Below, piece after piece: positions 37,391 through 48,594 of a DNA stretch of 64,000 nt. The number at the start of each line of letters is the position of its first letter. Position 1 is the stretch's first letter. The translations under genes were made by a program, and so were the position numbers. This stretch comes from Dipylidium caninum (taxonomy: Eukaryota > Platyhelminthes > Cestoda > Cyclophyllidea > Dipylidiidae): positions 310,001 to 374,000 of the forward strand of contig QEYB01001053.1 of assembly GCA_017562135.1 (NCBI GenBank). The letters run 5' to 3'. The notes under the pieces were generated by a model, which did not search any database, was not told where the DNA came from, and saw nothing but the letters and a program-made list of their open reading frames with translations.

Positions 37391-38450
37391 ACTCCTGCGG
37401 GGTCGCCGACTCCAGATTTACCCCGCGAAGACCGGCGTCAGGCGTCTTTAATGTTCTGGTTGCCAACGTCCACTTCTCCCCACCATTGTCTCCTTTTGAC
37501 ACACACTTGTGTCTCACATACTCCTTTTCTCTTCGACCCCCCAATTTTCCCCATTTCAAGGCGACGTAACGGTTTTTCTTTGCCACTGTCGAGAAAGTGT
37601 GGTCAAACATCCCGCAAAAATTTTTACGTATACTACTTAAATGTCATCAGTAGGAGTCGCCATTTGGCGCCGTAATTTACCAGTGACACTTAAGGCCTTT
37701 CTACTGCGCTATTTACAACTCAGTAGATGATCCGGGCCGCGTCGACGAAGCCTCCTTCCTCTCGGGAAATTGCGGGCTCCATCGTCCCAGTACAGACAAG
37801 TTGACAGGTGTCAAAACGAACATTTTGTTGGGTCTCAACTCACCTTGAAGTATAATCCTTTAAATGAACTTGGGTAACATCCTCGCTTGAGAATGGGAAC
37901 CAGTCTCCCACAATCATTACGTGCTTCGTTCGCATCTGCGCTGGCAAAAAGGATGAAATATCACTTAGGAACTATGGGAGCGGCGAATCGGGTTGGATTG
38001 GGATAACTAGAGTCGTCGGCACTCAGTTTACCCCGCATATATTTGTGTCAGGCGTCTCTCGGAGTCCTGGACCCTACTTCCACTTTTTAACATCGTTTTT
38101 GCTTTTTGCGCCACCTATTTCTTTCCCCTGACCTTCCCGTGTCCTGCCATCTCAAGCCCACGTGGCGGCTTTCCTTTCCGTCGCCGAGAAAAGGTCTGCT
38201 TAAACGTCGCGCCAAATTGCCGACGCGTGCTACTGAAATTCCATCAGTAGAATGTTGGAGTTTTGGCACGATTATTTACAATGGCCATCGAAGGCCTCTC
38301 TACAGCGCTATTTACAAGACAGGAGATCACCCGGACTGCGTTCATAAAATCTACTTCTACTTGGGAAGTCACAGGCCCCATCGTCTCTCCTCCCCCTCGC
38401 TGGCCCCCACCTCCGCCCCAATACAGACAGGTTGTCAGGACGCCAGGAAG
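37391..38450 (+). repeat. Direct duplication, two ~420-bp copies about 620 bp apart
   Basis: Copy 1 spans about 37391-37815 and copy 2 about 38015-38445. Shared landmarks in the same order are TTTACCCCGC, GTCAGGCGTCT, CGCCGAGAAA or TGTCGAGAAA, TACT-AAAT-CATCAGTAG, CGATTATTTACA or CGTAATTTACC, AAGGCCT-TCTAC-GCGCTATTTACA, GGGAA-T--C-GGC-CCATCGTC and ATACAGACAGGTTG or GTACAGACAAGTTG. No coding potential is shared. Copy 2 ends about 140 bp before the Cys/Pro-rich gene, so it may act as that gene's promoter or 5' region. Confidence 0.75.
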
Positions 38451-38581
38451 GTTCCCGGTCGCGTGACAGGAGATCGGATGACCTTATCGATTGCCCATTC
38501 AAAGTGCGACATACAGAAGCTCAGTGGGCAGAAAGTCGCGAATCCTCTCGTTCCCCCGCATCCAACAATTCCTAGTCGAGA

Positions 38582-39868
38582 ATGGACAGGAGAGAACCCT
38601 CGAAGATTCAACAGTGCAATGGCCAATCTTGCTGCATCCAACTTCAGTGCCCCCCCACCCTCTGTGCCCCCCGAGTCACCACGGGTTGTACACCGCAGCG
38701 CAACGTCACCGGGGTGCTGATGCCAACAATCGCCGGGGGGAAAAACATGTGTTTGAAGCCCCGCCTCAGTTGTCTGCCCTACAGCAAGCCGGAGGCCATT
38801 GAAGAGTGTCGGGTGGTGGAGGCCAAACCGGTAAAGAAGGATCTCTGCCCGCCTGCCCCGGTGGCAAAGGACCCCTGTGCACCTGTAAAGCCTCAAAATG
38901 AATGTCCACCGGCCAAGAATCCTCCGATGGGCAAGTGTCAGCCTATTTGCAGTCCGCCGGTACAACAGGCCCCGGTGCCCGCCAAGCGGGGCTGCCCTCA
39001 GCCCTCCTCCTGTGCGCCCAGAGAGGCTCGTTCTCCTGTTCAATGCCCACAACCTGTAAGCAAGGCGAACTGTTCACCCCCGAAGGCCACCCCCAAGGAC
39101 AATTGTTTGCCCAAGCAGCCCCAATCGCCACCACAGCCAAACAGAGACGTTTGCACTCCCCAGCTCAGCCCCCTGAAGAACAAATGCTCGCCTGCACAAC
39201 GGACACCAACGCCCAACATGGGCATGTGTGCAACCCGGACGAATCCTGCCAGAGACGACTGCTCCCCTCAGTGGAGCCCAGGCATGGAATGCGGGATAAG
39301 AGGCGCTGAGGCGGACAGAGCAAGCCCCACCGCTTCGTCCTTCGCGCGTCCCCCCAGCAGCCCATCGAATCATGCGTGTCCGCCGTCCAACTGCCAGGTC
39401 CGCGCTCCACCATCGTGTGAAGAACCCAAAGCCGCCACCGCCTGTCCGCCGGCCACTTATCTGCCACCAAGAGATTTCTGCGGTGAGGAGGCTCGATGCG
39501 GTTCCAGGCCTCTCAGTCCGATCAGCTCCGAGTGCGTGATTGCCACACCACCACCTCCGAACCTGCGGTGTATTAGTGATGAGGTGAATCGGAGGATAAT
39601 GCAGTTGGGAATGGACTGTCAGTCGGCGGCGGAACAAGCAAGAGGCCCAACATGCCAGCCGGTAAATGACTGCCCGACCGCCTCTCCGTGCCCGGGGGTG
39701 GCCACTGGGACACGCGCTGACGCGTGGACACCCCAGGGATGCGGTCCCAGGAGCCCGTCGCCAGGGGCTGCCAACATGCTGTGTGAAAGAGGAAGCCGGT
39801 GTGACAGACAACTCGTACTGCCGGCAGTAGGGAGTCATATCGCGTCGCACGTTATAATGATGATTTGA
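38582..39868 (+). CDS. Cysteine- and proline-rich protein of unknown function
   Basis: A single uninterrupted frame encodes 428 residues with 39 cysteines, most followed within two residues by proline (CPP, CSPP, CAP, CTPQ, CLPK). Spacing between Cys is irregular at about 8-15 residues, so it reads as a loose C-P repeat rather than a counted domain. There is no signal peptide, membrane segment or zinc-finger spacing. The middle is basic and rich in Gln, Pro and Lys. Only about 330-350 (CISDEVNRRIMQLGMDC) looks helical. ATG 38582 is the first in frame; a splice from upstream is possible. I do not recognise the family. Similar composition occurs in sperm mitochondrial-sheath, cornified-envelope and eggshell structural proteins, so a cross-linked structural role is a guess. 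The long open frame with strong amino-acid bias supports a real gene. Confidence 0.65.
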   Translation: MDRREPSKIQQCNGQSCCIQLQCPPTLCAPRVTTGCTPQRNVTGVLMPTIAGGKNMCLKPRLSCLPYSKPEAIEECRVVEAKPVKKDLCPPAPVAKDPCAPVKPQNECPPAKNPPMGKCQPICSPPVQQAPVPAKRGCPQPSSCAPREARSPVQCPQPVSKANCSPPKATPKDNCLPKQPQSPPQPNRDVCTPQLSPLKNKCSPAQRTPTPNMGMCATRTNPARDDCSPQWSPGMECGIRGAEADRASPTASSFARPPSSPSNHACPPSNCQVRAPPSCEEPKAATACPPATYLPPRDFCGEEARCGSRPLSPISSECVIATPPPPNLRCISDEVNRRIMQLGMDCQSAAEQARGPTCQPVNDCPTASPCPGVATGTRADAWTPQGCGPRSPSPGAANMLCERGSRCDRQLVLPAVGSHIASHVIMMI

Positions 39869-40440
39869 AGGTTAACCAACTCAGTTATGCCGAGAAAGAA
39901 AATTACGTTCTGAGGAAGTGCCCATCTTAGCTTTTTTGTTGAATACCTCTTTGGTGAATATATACATTTATTACATTTATCCTCGTCTTTCTCGGGGCTC
40001 AATCACTCGAGTGTCGCTTGGGCGCCGGGCTACCCACACCCTGAAAGCAGCAGATATCACCAGCGTTCAAACACCACAACCATGGAGTTCCGGAGGACCG
40101 GAGGTATTTTAAGATAATAAGCAACTCTCAAGAGAGGAGAGGAAACCTAATCAGGTCATTGCACACGATGGTCCCGTAATTGTTATAGATGAGTATCTTC
40201 TAAACCTCCCCCAAAAAATTTTCACATCAAATAAGTTAACCAGTCAAAGCAGAGCTTCAACGAGCCAACGCATGAGTCCATCGACGAGAACGTAAAACGA
40301 AACAGATCCACCACACAAGCTTCGAAGCAGAGAAAGTGTGCGAAAAAGGCTCCAAAATGACTATAATCGTAAACCGATTATAAAAATACCGAACCGGGTC
40401 AAAGGTAGGTTGAAAGATTAACCAGTACACAGCGTATATT
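39869..40440. other. Spacer between the Cys/Pro-rich gene and RPL7 3' end
   Basis: The two genes converge here. The sequence is AT-rich; no further gene or clear AATAAA signal is visible on either strand. Confidence 0.35.
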
Positions 40441-41859
40441 CTAAGTCATAGTTTTTAACAGTTGGTTGATATATGTTTCCCTATTACCAAAATCCCCGCC
40501 TTCAACAAAGTGTTTGCCTTTCTTTCGAAAGCCGCCAGTTGGATTGTTGAGTTTGAATCGCCAGAGGAAAGATGAGGCCATTTTGAAGTTCGGGCCAACG
40601 GTGTATATTTCGTGAACTAAATCCTCCACACACACGATTCCAAGCCGACCCAGTCTGCGTTGGATAAGGTCATTAGTCAGTGCCAGTCTTTGGCCGCGCA
40701 CCTTGCAATATCCACGCTTATAGATGAGACGTCGGACGGTTTTGAGAGAGGGGTAGCCCCAAGCGACGTAAGGATCGATTATGCGAAGCATGTTTAGTGT
40801 GGCCTAAAAGCATAATGGTTAACAAGTTCCATACCTTGTTCAAACGGACAAAGACACCATTGTTGATTTGTATAAGGCGCATCAACTGAAGAGTTTTGCG
40901 TGGTTTGGGGTGAATTCCATTGATTCCACGAATCCTGACAACGAAAGCGAGCTTGGGTTCGGAGGGAACGTAGAAATTGCCAGCCTTTTCAGCGCTACGT
41001 CTCAAATTTATTTCTCTCACAGCTGTTCGTCTATATTCCTAGGAAGAATCGAGCACAGAAAACAAGGCTTACTTTTAGATGTTTTTGAGCGTGTTCAATA
41101 CAAATCTTCTTTAGGCGGAGATACTTTAGACGTTGTAAGACCTTTTTCTTAGCAATAGACTTGTGTTTAAGATTTTTGATCAAATCTCTATACTTAATGG
41201 TCTCCGGTTTTCTAGGTTTTTTCTTTTCGGAAGGCGAACCTTTTCCAGATTTCCTGTCTTTAGGGGGCTTATCGCCCATGAACTCTGCAGAATCCTTCTT
41301 ATCCCCCGCATCCGATTTGCCTTCCTTATCTTCTGCTGCATCGGATTTCTCAAATTTCTTTTCGGGGTGCTCTGAGGCGCCAGATGCACCAGTTTTCTTG
41401 TTACCGGATGCAACCGGTTTTTCGCTGTCGGAGACGGCAGGCTTTTTGGCAATCACCCCAACGGAGCCTATTACTTTCTTGGATGGCCTCTTACCCTGCA
41501 CAGGTTTCATAATCGTGCTTTTGCCAGGAGTGTCAGTCTTTTTGACAGCCTCCGATTGACGAGGTTTCGAGTCTGTGGAAACGACAGGCTTCTCAACCTT
41601 GGCCCCACCAGAACCTTTCACGTTTTTGGGCTTCCCGGCCCCAGCAGCTTTTGTATCCTTAGGAGGAGCAGACTTCTTGGCTGCGGACTCAGGAGAGATT
41701 TTCACTGCTGTAGACGGTTCGTCGGCCGTGCTACTGGGTTTTTCAGTCTTCGGGATTTTTCCCGATTCTACCGTTTCACTAAATTTTGGGGGACGTAAAT
41801 ACGTAACAATAGGATAGTTTAAGACTGCTAAGTACTAGAGACATTCACACGTACCTCAT
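40441..41859 (-). CDS. RPL7: Large-subunit ribosomal protein uL30 (RPL7) with long Lys-rich N-terminal extension
   Basis: Four exons: 41859-41855 (ATGAG|GTACGT), 41778-41073, 41038-40835 and 40803-40441, together 425 residues. The junctions are phase-perfect and read MSETVESG across the first one. Residues 192-425 are a complete RPL7: the basic N-terminal helix, [77 protein letters not shown] and [12 protein letters not shown]. It binds 28S rRNA in the 60S subunit. Residues 1-191 are unusual: Lys, Ala, Pro, Ser and Asp dominate ([34 protein letters not shown]), like a linker-histone tail. Typical RPL7 is about 250 residues. The start lies about 1.1 kb from the divergently transcribed tektin-3 start. 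The ribosomal identity is certain; the extension's function is unknown. Confidence 0.95.
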
Positions 41860-42932
41860 CACAAACCAAACGTGCACACCCTAACCGCGCTGACAGGGTG
41901 CGAGGAACGATTAAAACACACATAATCAAACGACAGTGAAATAAGATAATTCACTAGTGATTTGTACAGGTAGCCAATTTTTAAATTCTACCAAAACCAC
42001 GAAGGAATGTTTAGCGGTTACTATTTTATATTACTACCTTTCCTAATTGTCAGCAGTAGCTAAATGACTCTTACCTAATTGTAATGACGCGATCGTGAAT
42101 GCATTTGTTGCACAGATATATTTGCTCTCGGTGGAAGATTAATTAAAGCCCTGTGCGCATGATTCTCACCTCTCCGAGCCTCATTGTTATACTTCTGTTT
42201 CATCACTTGAGAAACGGTTAGTTATTCATGTGCATTTAAAGCCGCCGAGATGGCAGACTTTCTCACGAATGTTGATGTTAAGTGACTATTTAGAGCGTAC
42301 ACCCTGAAGCAAAAACATTTAAATTTCATGGCGCTGGTAGTTATCTTCATGTGAATTTTAAAGGAAATTTTGCAAGCTGAACCACCGAAGCCTTTGGACT
42401 TAGTTAATGCGTCGTCCGTTCTATTTTAGGCCATGTGTTTGTTAAGTCGTTGGAAGGCTATATTCCGCTCTATCCATTTGTTCTTCTTTAATTAACATCT
42501 GACAGGAGGTCTGCCATCCTTGATTAATTAATTTTTCGTAATAAATAGATCCTCCTTCTCCCATGCCCCATCAAACAACAAAAATATATAGCCGTAGTTA
42601 TGATATCCTCCTTTCGTGTCCCACCGTTTCCATTTTCATTAAAGCGTTATTGATAATTTACAACATTTTTCCGGGTTTATATGTTGTGCGGATGTTTTGG
42701 GCCGACATGCTCGAAAGGCGCATTACACCCTTATTTTCACTCCTGTTGTTGCCAAAGTGGGGGAGGATGGGTCAGTGTGAAGAACCACGAATTTCTATAC
42801 ACTTCGCAGCAAATGAATGCTGGTACATGGACAGCTTGCACGCCAGTCCACACAATCGATTCGGATTCAAACGTCCGCACATGGGTCCCCTTGCGGCCAC
42901 TCTCGGTTTTCCCACCATCCCCACTTGATGTA
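41860..42932. promoter_or_regulatory. Divergent intergenic region between RPL7 and tektin-3
   Basis: About 1.07 kb of AT-rich sequence separates two start codons that face away from each other, so promoters for both genes must lie here. An in-frame extension upstream of the chosen tektin start exists (ATG 42681), but it lacks tektin similarity. No TATA box or initiator can be assigned with confidence. Confidence 0.45.
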
Positions 42933-45900
42933 ATGGAGTTCTTCGGTCACTATGGCACGAGTTGTTACATGCCAGCATCACGGCACCAACAGATCACTGC
43001 CAAATTGCCCACTCTGGCCACCTTGCCGCCTCTCAATCCCACTCTCCCCGATGTCTGTCCACAGCCCTATCCACACCGTCGGTCTCTGGCCACTCTGGCC
43101 TACCGACCGGCCAACTACTACAGCGCAGCCAAAGTCTCCCCAACGTATCCCCTCCGAGTCTCCCAAGTCGAATCACGATCCGGGGACACCCAGCTCAACG
43201 AGCTCTGCGGCGTGAAAGTGCCCTCCGCCTTCTCGGCAGCTCGCACTGCCCTCTACACTCGCTATACGCCGAGAGACTGGTTCGACAGTTACAATCGTCT
43301 GCTTCAGGCCAACGATCGTGCACAGAAAGACGCGGAATGCCTCATTCACGACTCGGAGAGGTTGGAGGAGGAGTTGGCCGACCGAGCGAAGAGTAATCAG
43401 GACGACTCGACTCGACGACTGGGTGATCGCATCTGTGACACCGCATTCTGGCAACGGGAGTTGGACTTGGAGATTGGGCGGATGAAACAGGAAATTGACG
43501 ACCTAATTCGTGCTCGTCGGGTGACGGAGAAGTTGTTGGCGGAGACGGAGAATCATTTGCACATAACACAGGAGTGCTTGTATTACCGAGAGAAGCGGCA
43601 ATGCACCGATCTCGTGCATGATGAAGTGGAGAAGAAACTCATTGAGGTGGGCAACTTCCCCTCCCTCTCCCCTTCCTTTACTGTAACGGTTAGTTGCGTG
43701 AGTTAGCGGAGAGATGAGATTACGGTGAGGCACAGTGCTTTGCTCTCCTCAAAGTACTCCCGCTCAGTTGAACCCTCCCTTCAAGGTTCTAGAAGTTGAG
43801 GCTTCCCATAAAACCTTTTCCCTCATCCGCAGGAAACGAACACCATTCGGTGTATACAAAATAATCTACGAAAGTTGATCGACGACGCCAAAACGCAGGA
43901 ACAGTACGTCTTCAAGATACGACGCTTATTTGCTTACTTACCTCCATATTTATTGTTGTCTAATGTTACTATTGTGTACATCGACAAGATGACAATGATC
44001 TGGCTGAGACCTTACAAATTGTTTATTGGAGTTTATTTCAATTTTAATTTATTCCTTTTACCAAGGTTGAACAGGGCCTCGCTCCACGAGATGGAGATGG
44101 ACAAAGCCAACAAATTTATGGCACTCATACTTGACGAAAGCGCCCATTCCATGTACAACACCTCGGCTCGCAATAGCATGTACGAGGGTGTCGAGTGTAT
44201 CGATCAAACGTAAGTTCCAGCGTATCCTATGACTCACAATAACCCTTATCGATTGGAGTATAAAAAATTAACCTTTTGATTGGCTAGTGGATCTTGATTC
44301 TGATTGGATTTAAGCGGAATCCCCTTGAACAACATCGCATAGGCCGACTGAGTCATCGTCGTCGGCCATGATTAACAGACTCATTGTGGAGTGAATAGGT
44401 CAGTCGACAGGTTTCCTTCAATCACCAGGGTCACTGATTTGGCTACTCCTAACTTTGTACATTCAAGTCACGTAATGACCAGTAGGGGAGTTAGGATGTA
44501 AATTGTTTTCTGTAACCCATCATTTTAGTAGACAAGCATTGACGATGAACAGTTATGAAGACGTAGCAAATATGTCTTTTCAACTTATCTCAGCTGGACA
44601 AAATTTTTGATTTCTCAATAGGGAAAGGCAATATGGAATGTATGGATAGCGTGGAAGTGGTCACTCGCAACTCACCTTACGCCTTCAGTTAATCGCCTTC
44701 TCGTAATTTATCCTCAACAATTACCTAAATAGTGGAAATGGGGTTTTTTTTCAACCTCATTTTTAGTCAGTCAGTGCCGGAGACATGGAATAAACACGTG
44801 TCCGACATCCTCCAGCGCAGTCGATCGGAACGTGCAGCAAGTCGGAATTTGCGTGAACTCATCGCCAAGGGAATTGCGCATGCCAGTAAGACTCTGTCGG
44901 ACATGTGGGAGGCTGTCAATGCAGCGTTTGCCCAACGCATTCGAGAACTCACGGATGCTCGCAATCAGCTGCAGTCTTCGCTCGGAAAGGTGGGTCAGTC
45001 GAGAAAAATGCAGTAATAACGCAAATGGTGCAATTGCCATGTCCCATATCAAAAGAAAAGGTTCGTAATGTTCTTTCCATGTTGGTCTCCAACATAGACA
45101 CTCCAAGCAATCGCAGACACTGAAAAGGAGATTGAGGATTTGAAGAAGGCCATTAAGGACAAAGAGGAGTACCTAAAAACAGCAACGACTCGACTGAATG
45201 TTCGTCTACGAAGGCCTGGTATGGAGAACTGTCGAGATCCAGCGATGATTCAGTAAGTTTGCGCATGGCTTCTTGGTATCCATCCGAGACAGCCATCTGT
45301 AGGGCGTCGTGATGTTTAATGTAGCCTTAATCAGTGCACCTGAAGGGATCGAGTCGTGAACTCTTGATGCTTAAAGTGACTTACGGAAAAGATGAAGACC
45401 GTAATTAGACTATTAATCCTGGATCCGCGTATAGATTTAGTCTCCACCACTGAAGAATGGACTGATTGACATGAACATGCATTTGCAATCATCATCCCAA
45501 TGTTTTTTTGTGGATACCCGCCTCCTTCTAACATTGAGATGTCTTTAGATGTGGTCAAAGAACCGAGGGGACATGGTTGCTTTTCATTATATGGGCAGAA
45601 GAAGCCAGAATTTTTGGTACCATTCAAACTATTGGTATTCTTTGCGTGCACGATAAAAGTGGAACATAATAAGACTTGTTTTCTGTTGGCCCACTTCAGC
45701 CTAATTTGCGAGGTTAAACAGCTGAAGGCGGCTATCGAGGAGCTGACCAGTCAGTTGCGTAGAGCGGAGGCGGTGTTACAGGAGCTGTTGCACTTGCGTA
45801 CCGCGAAGGAAGGCGAGTTGGCATGTAAGAACAACAGCCTCTTCATCGACCGTGAACGGTGTCTGGCCCTACGGACCCAGTGGCCGGGCGGACCGACTGC

Positions 45901-45970
45901 GGGAGCGGCAAACGCCATCCCCTGTCCGGGTAACATGGTCTCGTCAGTGAGAGCATGCGTTTGCAAATAA
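42933..45970 (+). CDS. TEKT3: Tektin-3-like axonemal protein
   Basis: Six exons with consistent phase: 42933-43646, 43833-43903, 44066-44209, 44767-44989, 45098-45252 and 45700-45970 (stop TAA), giving 525 residues. The N-terminus MEFFGHYGTSCYMP and a later RPANYYSAAK match the short N-terminal motifs of tektin-3, which is why I chose this ATG over 42681; it also has G at -3 and +4. The tektin rod follows: RYTPRDWFDSYNRL, ERLEEEL, REKRQCTDLVHDEVEKKL, SVPETWNKH, RSERAASRNLRE, KKAIKDKEEYLK and, at about 423-431, RPGMENCRD in place of the tektin signature RPNVELCRD. CKNNSLFIDRERC lies near the C-terminus. Tektins form filaments inside doublet microtubules of cilia and sperm flagella. The C-terminal 25 residues are lineage-specific. 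The tektin family is certain; assignment to TEKT3 is likely. Confidence 0.92.
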
Positions 45971-46786
45971 TTTCGATGTCTTCAGACAGACGGGGGAGGA
46001 ATGGTAAATTGAAGAGGCGGAATTCCTACTGCTGTCTCTGTAATTTTACTCCCGGATGTACCCTCACAGAGTAAATAAGAAAAAGCTTTGCGACGCAGGT
46101 TAAGTATGAGTTGATGGTTTTATTTTTAAACATCTCAGAGCTTACAACTGTAACGTTGGGGGTGATTCTGTATTAATTTTAACGCAGGCCAGCATGCTTT
46201 TTGAAGATCGGACTCTGATTGAGAATGCCGGTTAACATGTAAGGGGGGTGAACTGCGGTTCTATTTGGAGAGTAGGTGAATTAATTTAGAAAAGTGGAGT
46301 GCGTTAAGAAATCAGGGATTATTAGTGAAGTTGGTAGAGGTCTTACCTCCACAGACCCGCGGATAAAGTTAGCATAGAGAAAGGGCCGGCGGAAGAGTAC
46401 GCACTTTTGTAAATGAGGAATTGAAGGCGGACCGTAGAAGAGGCATTAATTAAAACGCAAACCCTTGGATTATTCGATTTATGTGGTTGGAATCTGTCAG
46501 CTTGGACAGCGTATAAATGTGGCACTAAAGACGAAAATCTCATGATTTTATTCAAGTATATAGTATATGTTGTCCAAAAGTCAATATATTAATAACAACT
46601 TCAATATTATTTTACAAGAAACATGGACGATTTCGTTCCTGCCAGATCGCCCTCAATTACTAACTCCAAGCTAATATTGTTGATGATGCAACAAGGGCGT
46701 ATTTTATTGGTTTATTGGGTAACCGCGTGCACAACCTTCAAGTAGGTTTTTCCACGTAGGCTCATAGTCTGCATAGAATCCGGAGG
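45971..46786. other. Spacer between tektin-3 and TMEM208
   Basis: AT-rich, with no exon recognised. It should contain the tektin-3 3' UTR and the TMEM208 promoter. An AATAAG hexamer near 46075 is a weak poly(A) candidate. Confidence 0.35.
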
Positions 46787-47780
46787 ATGGCATTCCTGAA
46801 AAAAGCAGGCAAAGAAGGCTCTAAAAGCCAGAAAACAATTCATACAGATAACCTATCTACGCTCAAGTTTTACAGAAACATTATTTACGGCGCTACCGTA
46901 CGTTGCCGTTACACATTTTGCACGTGTTCATCATAAGGTGTACAAATTATTTTTTTTGAAGAGTGTAACCGGTATTCCCCAAATTAAATTGCCTCTTAAT
47001 ATATAAAATTTATCCGGAACTGCTTCTTAGACGTGAGAGCCCCGTGTTTCGTTTTATTTCCTGTCATGTCCCACTTTTTTTTCAGGTTGCATACTACCTC
47101 GTCACATGCCTTTTCTTTTGGCACTTGTTCACAAAACTTTATATCGTTCTTTCGTCATTATGCCTTATTGCGAACTTTTTTGCTTACCAATTCATGTCAC
47201 ACCTGGCTACGCCCAGTTACGAAAACGACGAACGTGGCAACCCTCACTTAATCGATGCCGGTCTGGATTTAAATATTGGTCCCGGCAGTCTTGCTGAGTT
47301 AGTTTTCCTAGTGTTTTCTCTGGTTGACATTTTTGAAACTATTTTTTGTTAACTAATTACTCTTATATGTTACAGACACGCGAAAGATCTCATTTTGACC
47401 TGCTGTTCGGTACAGAGTTTAAGTCTTCTTCACAACGGATTTTGGCTTCTCTTACTTTTCGTAAGTCTCTTTCAGAGTTTGTTTCAGTCCTGGGTATATT
47501 TAATAGCCAACATGTTAATTATCACAATTGTTCATAATACTCCATTTTTATATAAAAATAATCCATCTCCTTTACATATTCTAGTCATGTTTCGACTTCG
47601 TAACAGAATTTCGAGCTAACTTTATCCTCTTTCCAGATCCCTGGCCGTGTATGTTACCTATTTTGGGTTCATATTCTCGCTCCTTGGATATTCGATCCTA
47701 ACCAGTCACCTCAATTAAGTGAGAAGAAACTGAAGAAGCAAGAACGCCGATTGAAACGGATGCAAAATGCGGGACGATAA
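46787..47780 (+). CDS. TMEM208: TMEM208 (ER membrane targeting factor, SND2 family)
   Basis: Four exons: 46787-46897 (ACC|GTACGT), 47086-47297, 47376-47460 (TTC|GTAAGT) and 47637-47780 (stop TAA). They encode 183 residues, close to the 173 of human TMEM208. The order matches the family: a basic N-terminus (MAFLKKAGKEGSKSQKTI), NLSTLKFYRNIIYGAT, two adjacent hydrophobic helices, IDAGLDLN (human GGMDLN), AEHAKDLILT, a third hydrophobic stretch (NGFWLLLLF), PGRVCYLFWVHILAPWIF and a basic QERRLKRMQN tail. In yeast and mammals this protein is part of the SRP-independent (SND) route that sends proteins to the ER. The second exon's donor (GA|GTTAGT) is weak but gives perfect phase. It converges with DRC4 on the other strand. 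Confidence 0.93.
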
Positions 47781-48594
47781 ACTACTTTGTGTGTGCACAA
47801 ATTTTCTCCACAAAAATGCGTTTAGAATCGTCAACGTGGGTTATATTTTACTCCTTGTTCACTCTTTGATCTTCACTTTATTCCGCCCTTTGTATATTTA
47901 CGTTCTGTTCTGCAGTTTGTGTGTATATTCCCAATTGCCCTAGTCTTTTGTTTGTATACAGAACACCAGAATGGATCACTGAGGCTTTCACTCAGTGTAT
48001 GTATGGAATTGTGTGGAAAGTTCTCTTTTTGTTCAAAGATAAACGATGGCTGACCCGTTAAATGGCCTCAAATTAGGATGGCCGATTTTCATACGGGTTA
48101 GGTACTTACTTAGTGCATGTCGCCTCAATTGTTGTCTGTTCATTTGTGATAATACCCATCTCAATTTGGTTCAGCTGCGGAAAATTCGCCCAGGTAATGT
48201 TTAGTTATGTGTATCTATCATTTCGCGCAAATTTCATTCTGATCTTAGCCATTTTGCTACTTGAGAGGCTGTTACTCGAGAGAAGATTTTCGAAACGCTT
48301 CAAGTCCGATCATTTCTTTATGTCGCATCAGTGATATTAAAAATTTTGTGGGCATACATTGCAGATTAGTTTTCGTTTTATGTCACGAGATCAAAAGGGG
48401 CTTTTATTTACGGAGGGGGGACATGTATTCTGTTGTCCTTCCGAGATAGGCGACATTTGTGCGTAGACTGGCTCTTCCAGACAATTTCCCTCCTCCATTT
48501 GAGAAAAAAGGCCCCTTGTTTGCTAATAAACAGGTATATTTCGGTAGGAAGACATGATTCATTTCCCCAGCTCTCCGTCCGTCCCCTCTGGCGA
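47781..48594. other. 3'-3' spacer between TMEM208 and DRC4
   Basis: Two convergent genes end here, so it is mostly 3' UTR. The plus-strand frame at 48433-48822 is a shadow of the DRC4 last exon. No additional gene is visible. Confidence 0.4.
48403..48408 (-). terminator. Candidate poly(A) signal for DRC4
   Basis: AATAAA on the minus strand about 190 nt past the DRC4 stop codon. It is a canonical hexamer, but such words are common by chance in AT-rich sequence. Confidence 0.35.

Noticed and set aside
39074..39850. 258-codon minus-strand frame opposite the Cys/Pro-rich gene
   Set aside because: It is the antisense shadow of a proline-rich reading frame; Trp/Gly/Arg-rich translation is typical of that.
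42681..42932. In-frame N-terminal extension of tektin-3 beginning MLCGCFGP
   Set aside because: Poor start context (T at -3) and no tektin similarity, whereas MEFFGHYG at 42933 matches the known tektin-3 N-terminus.
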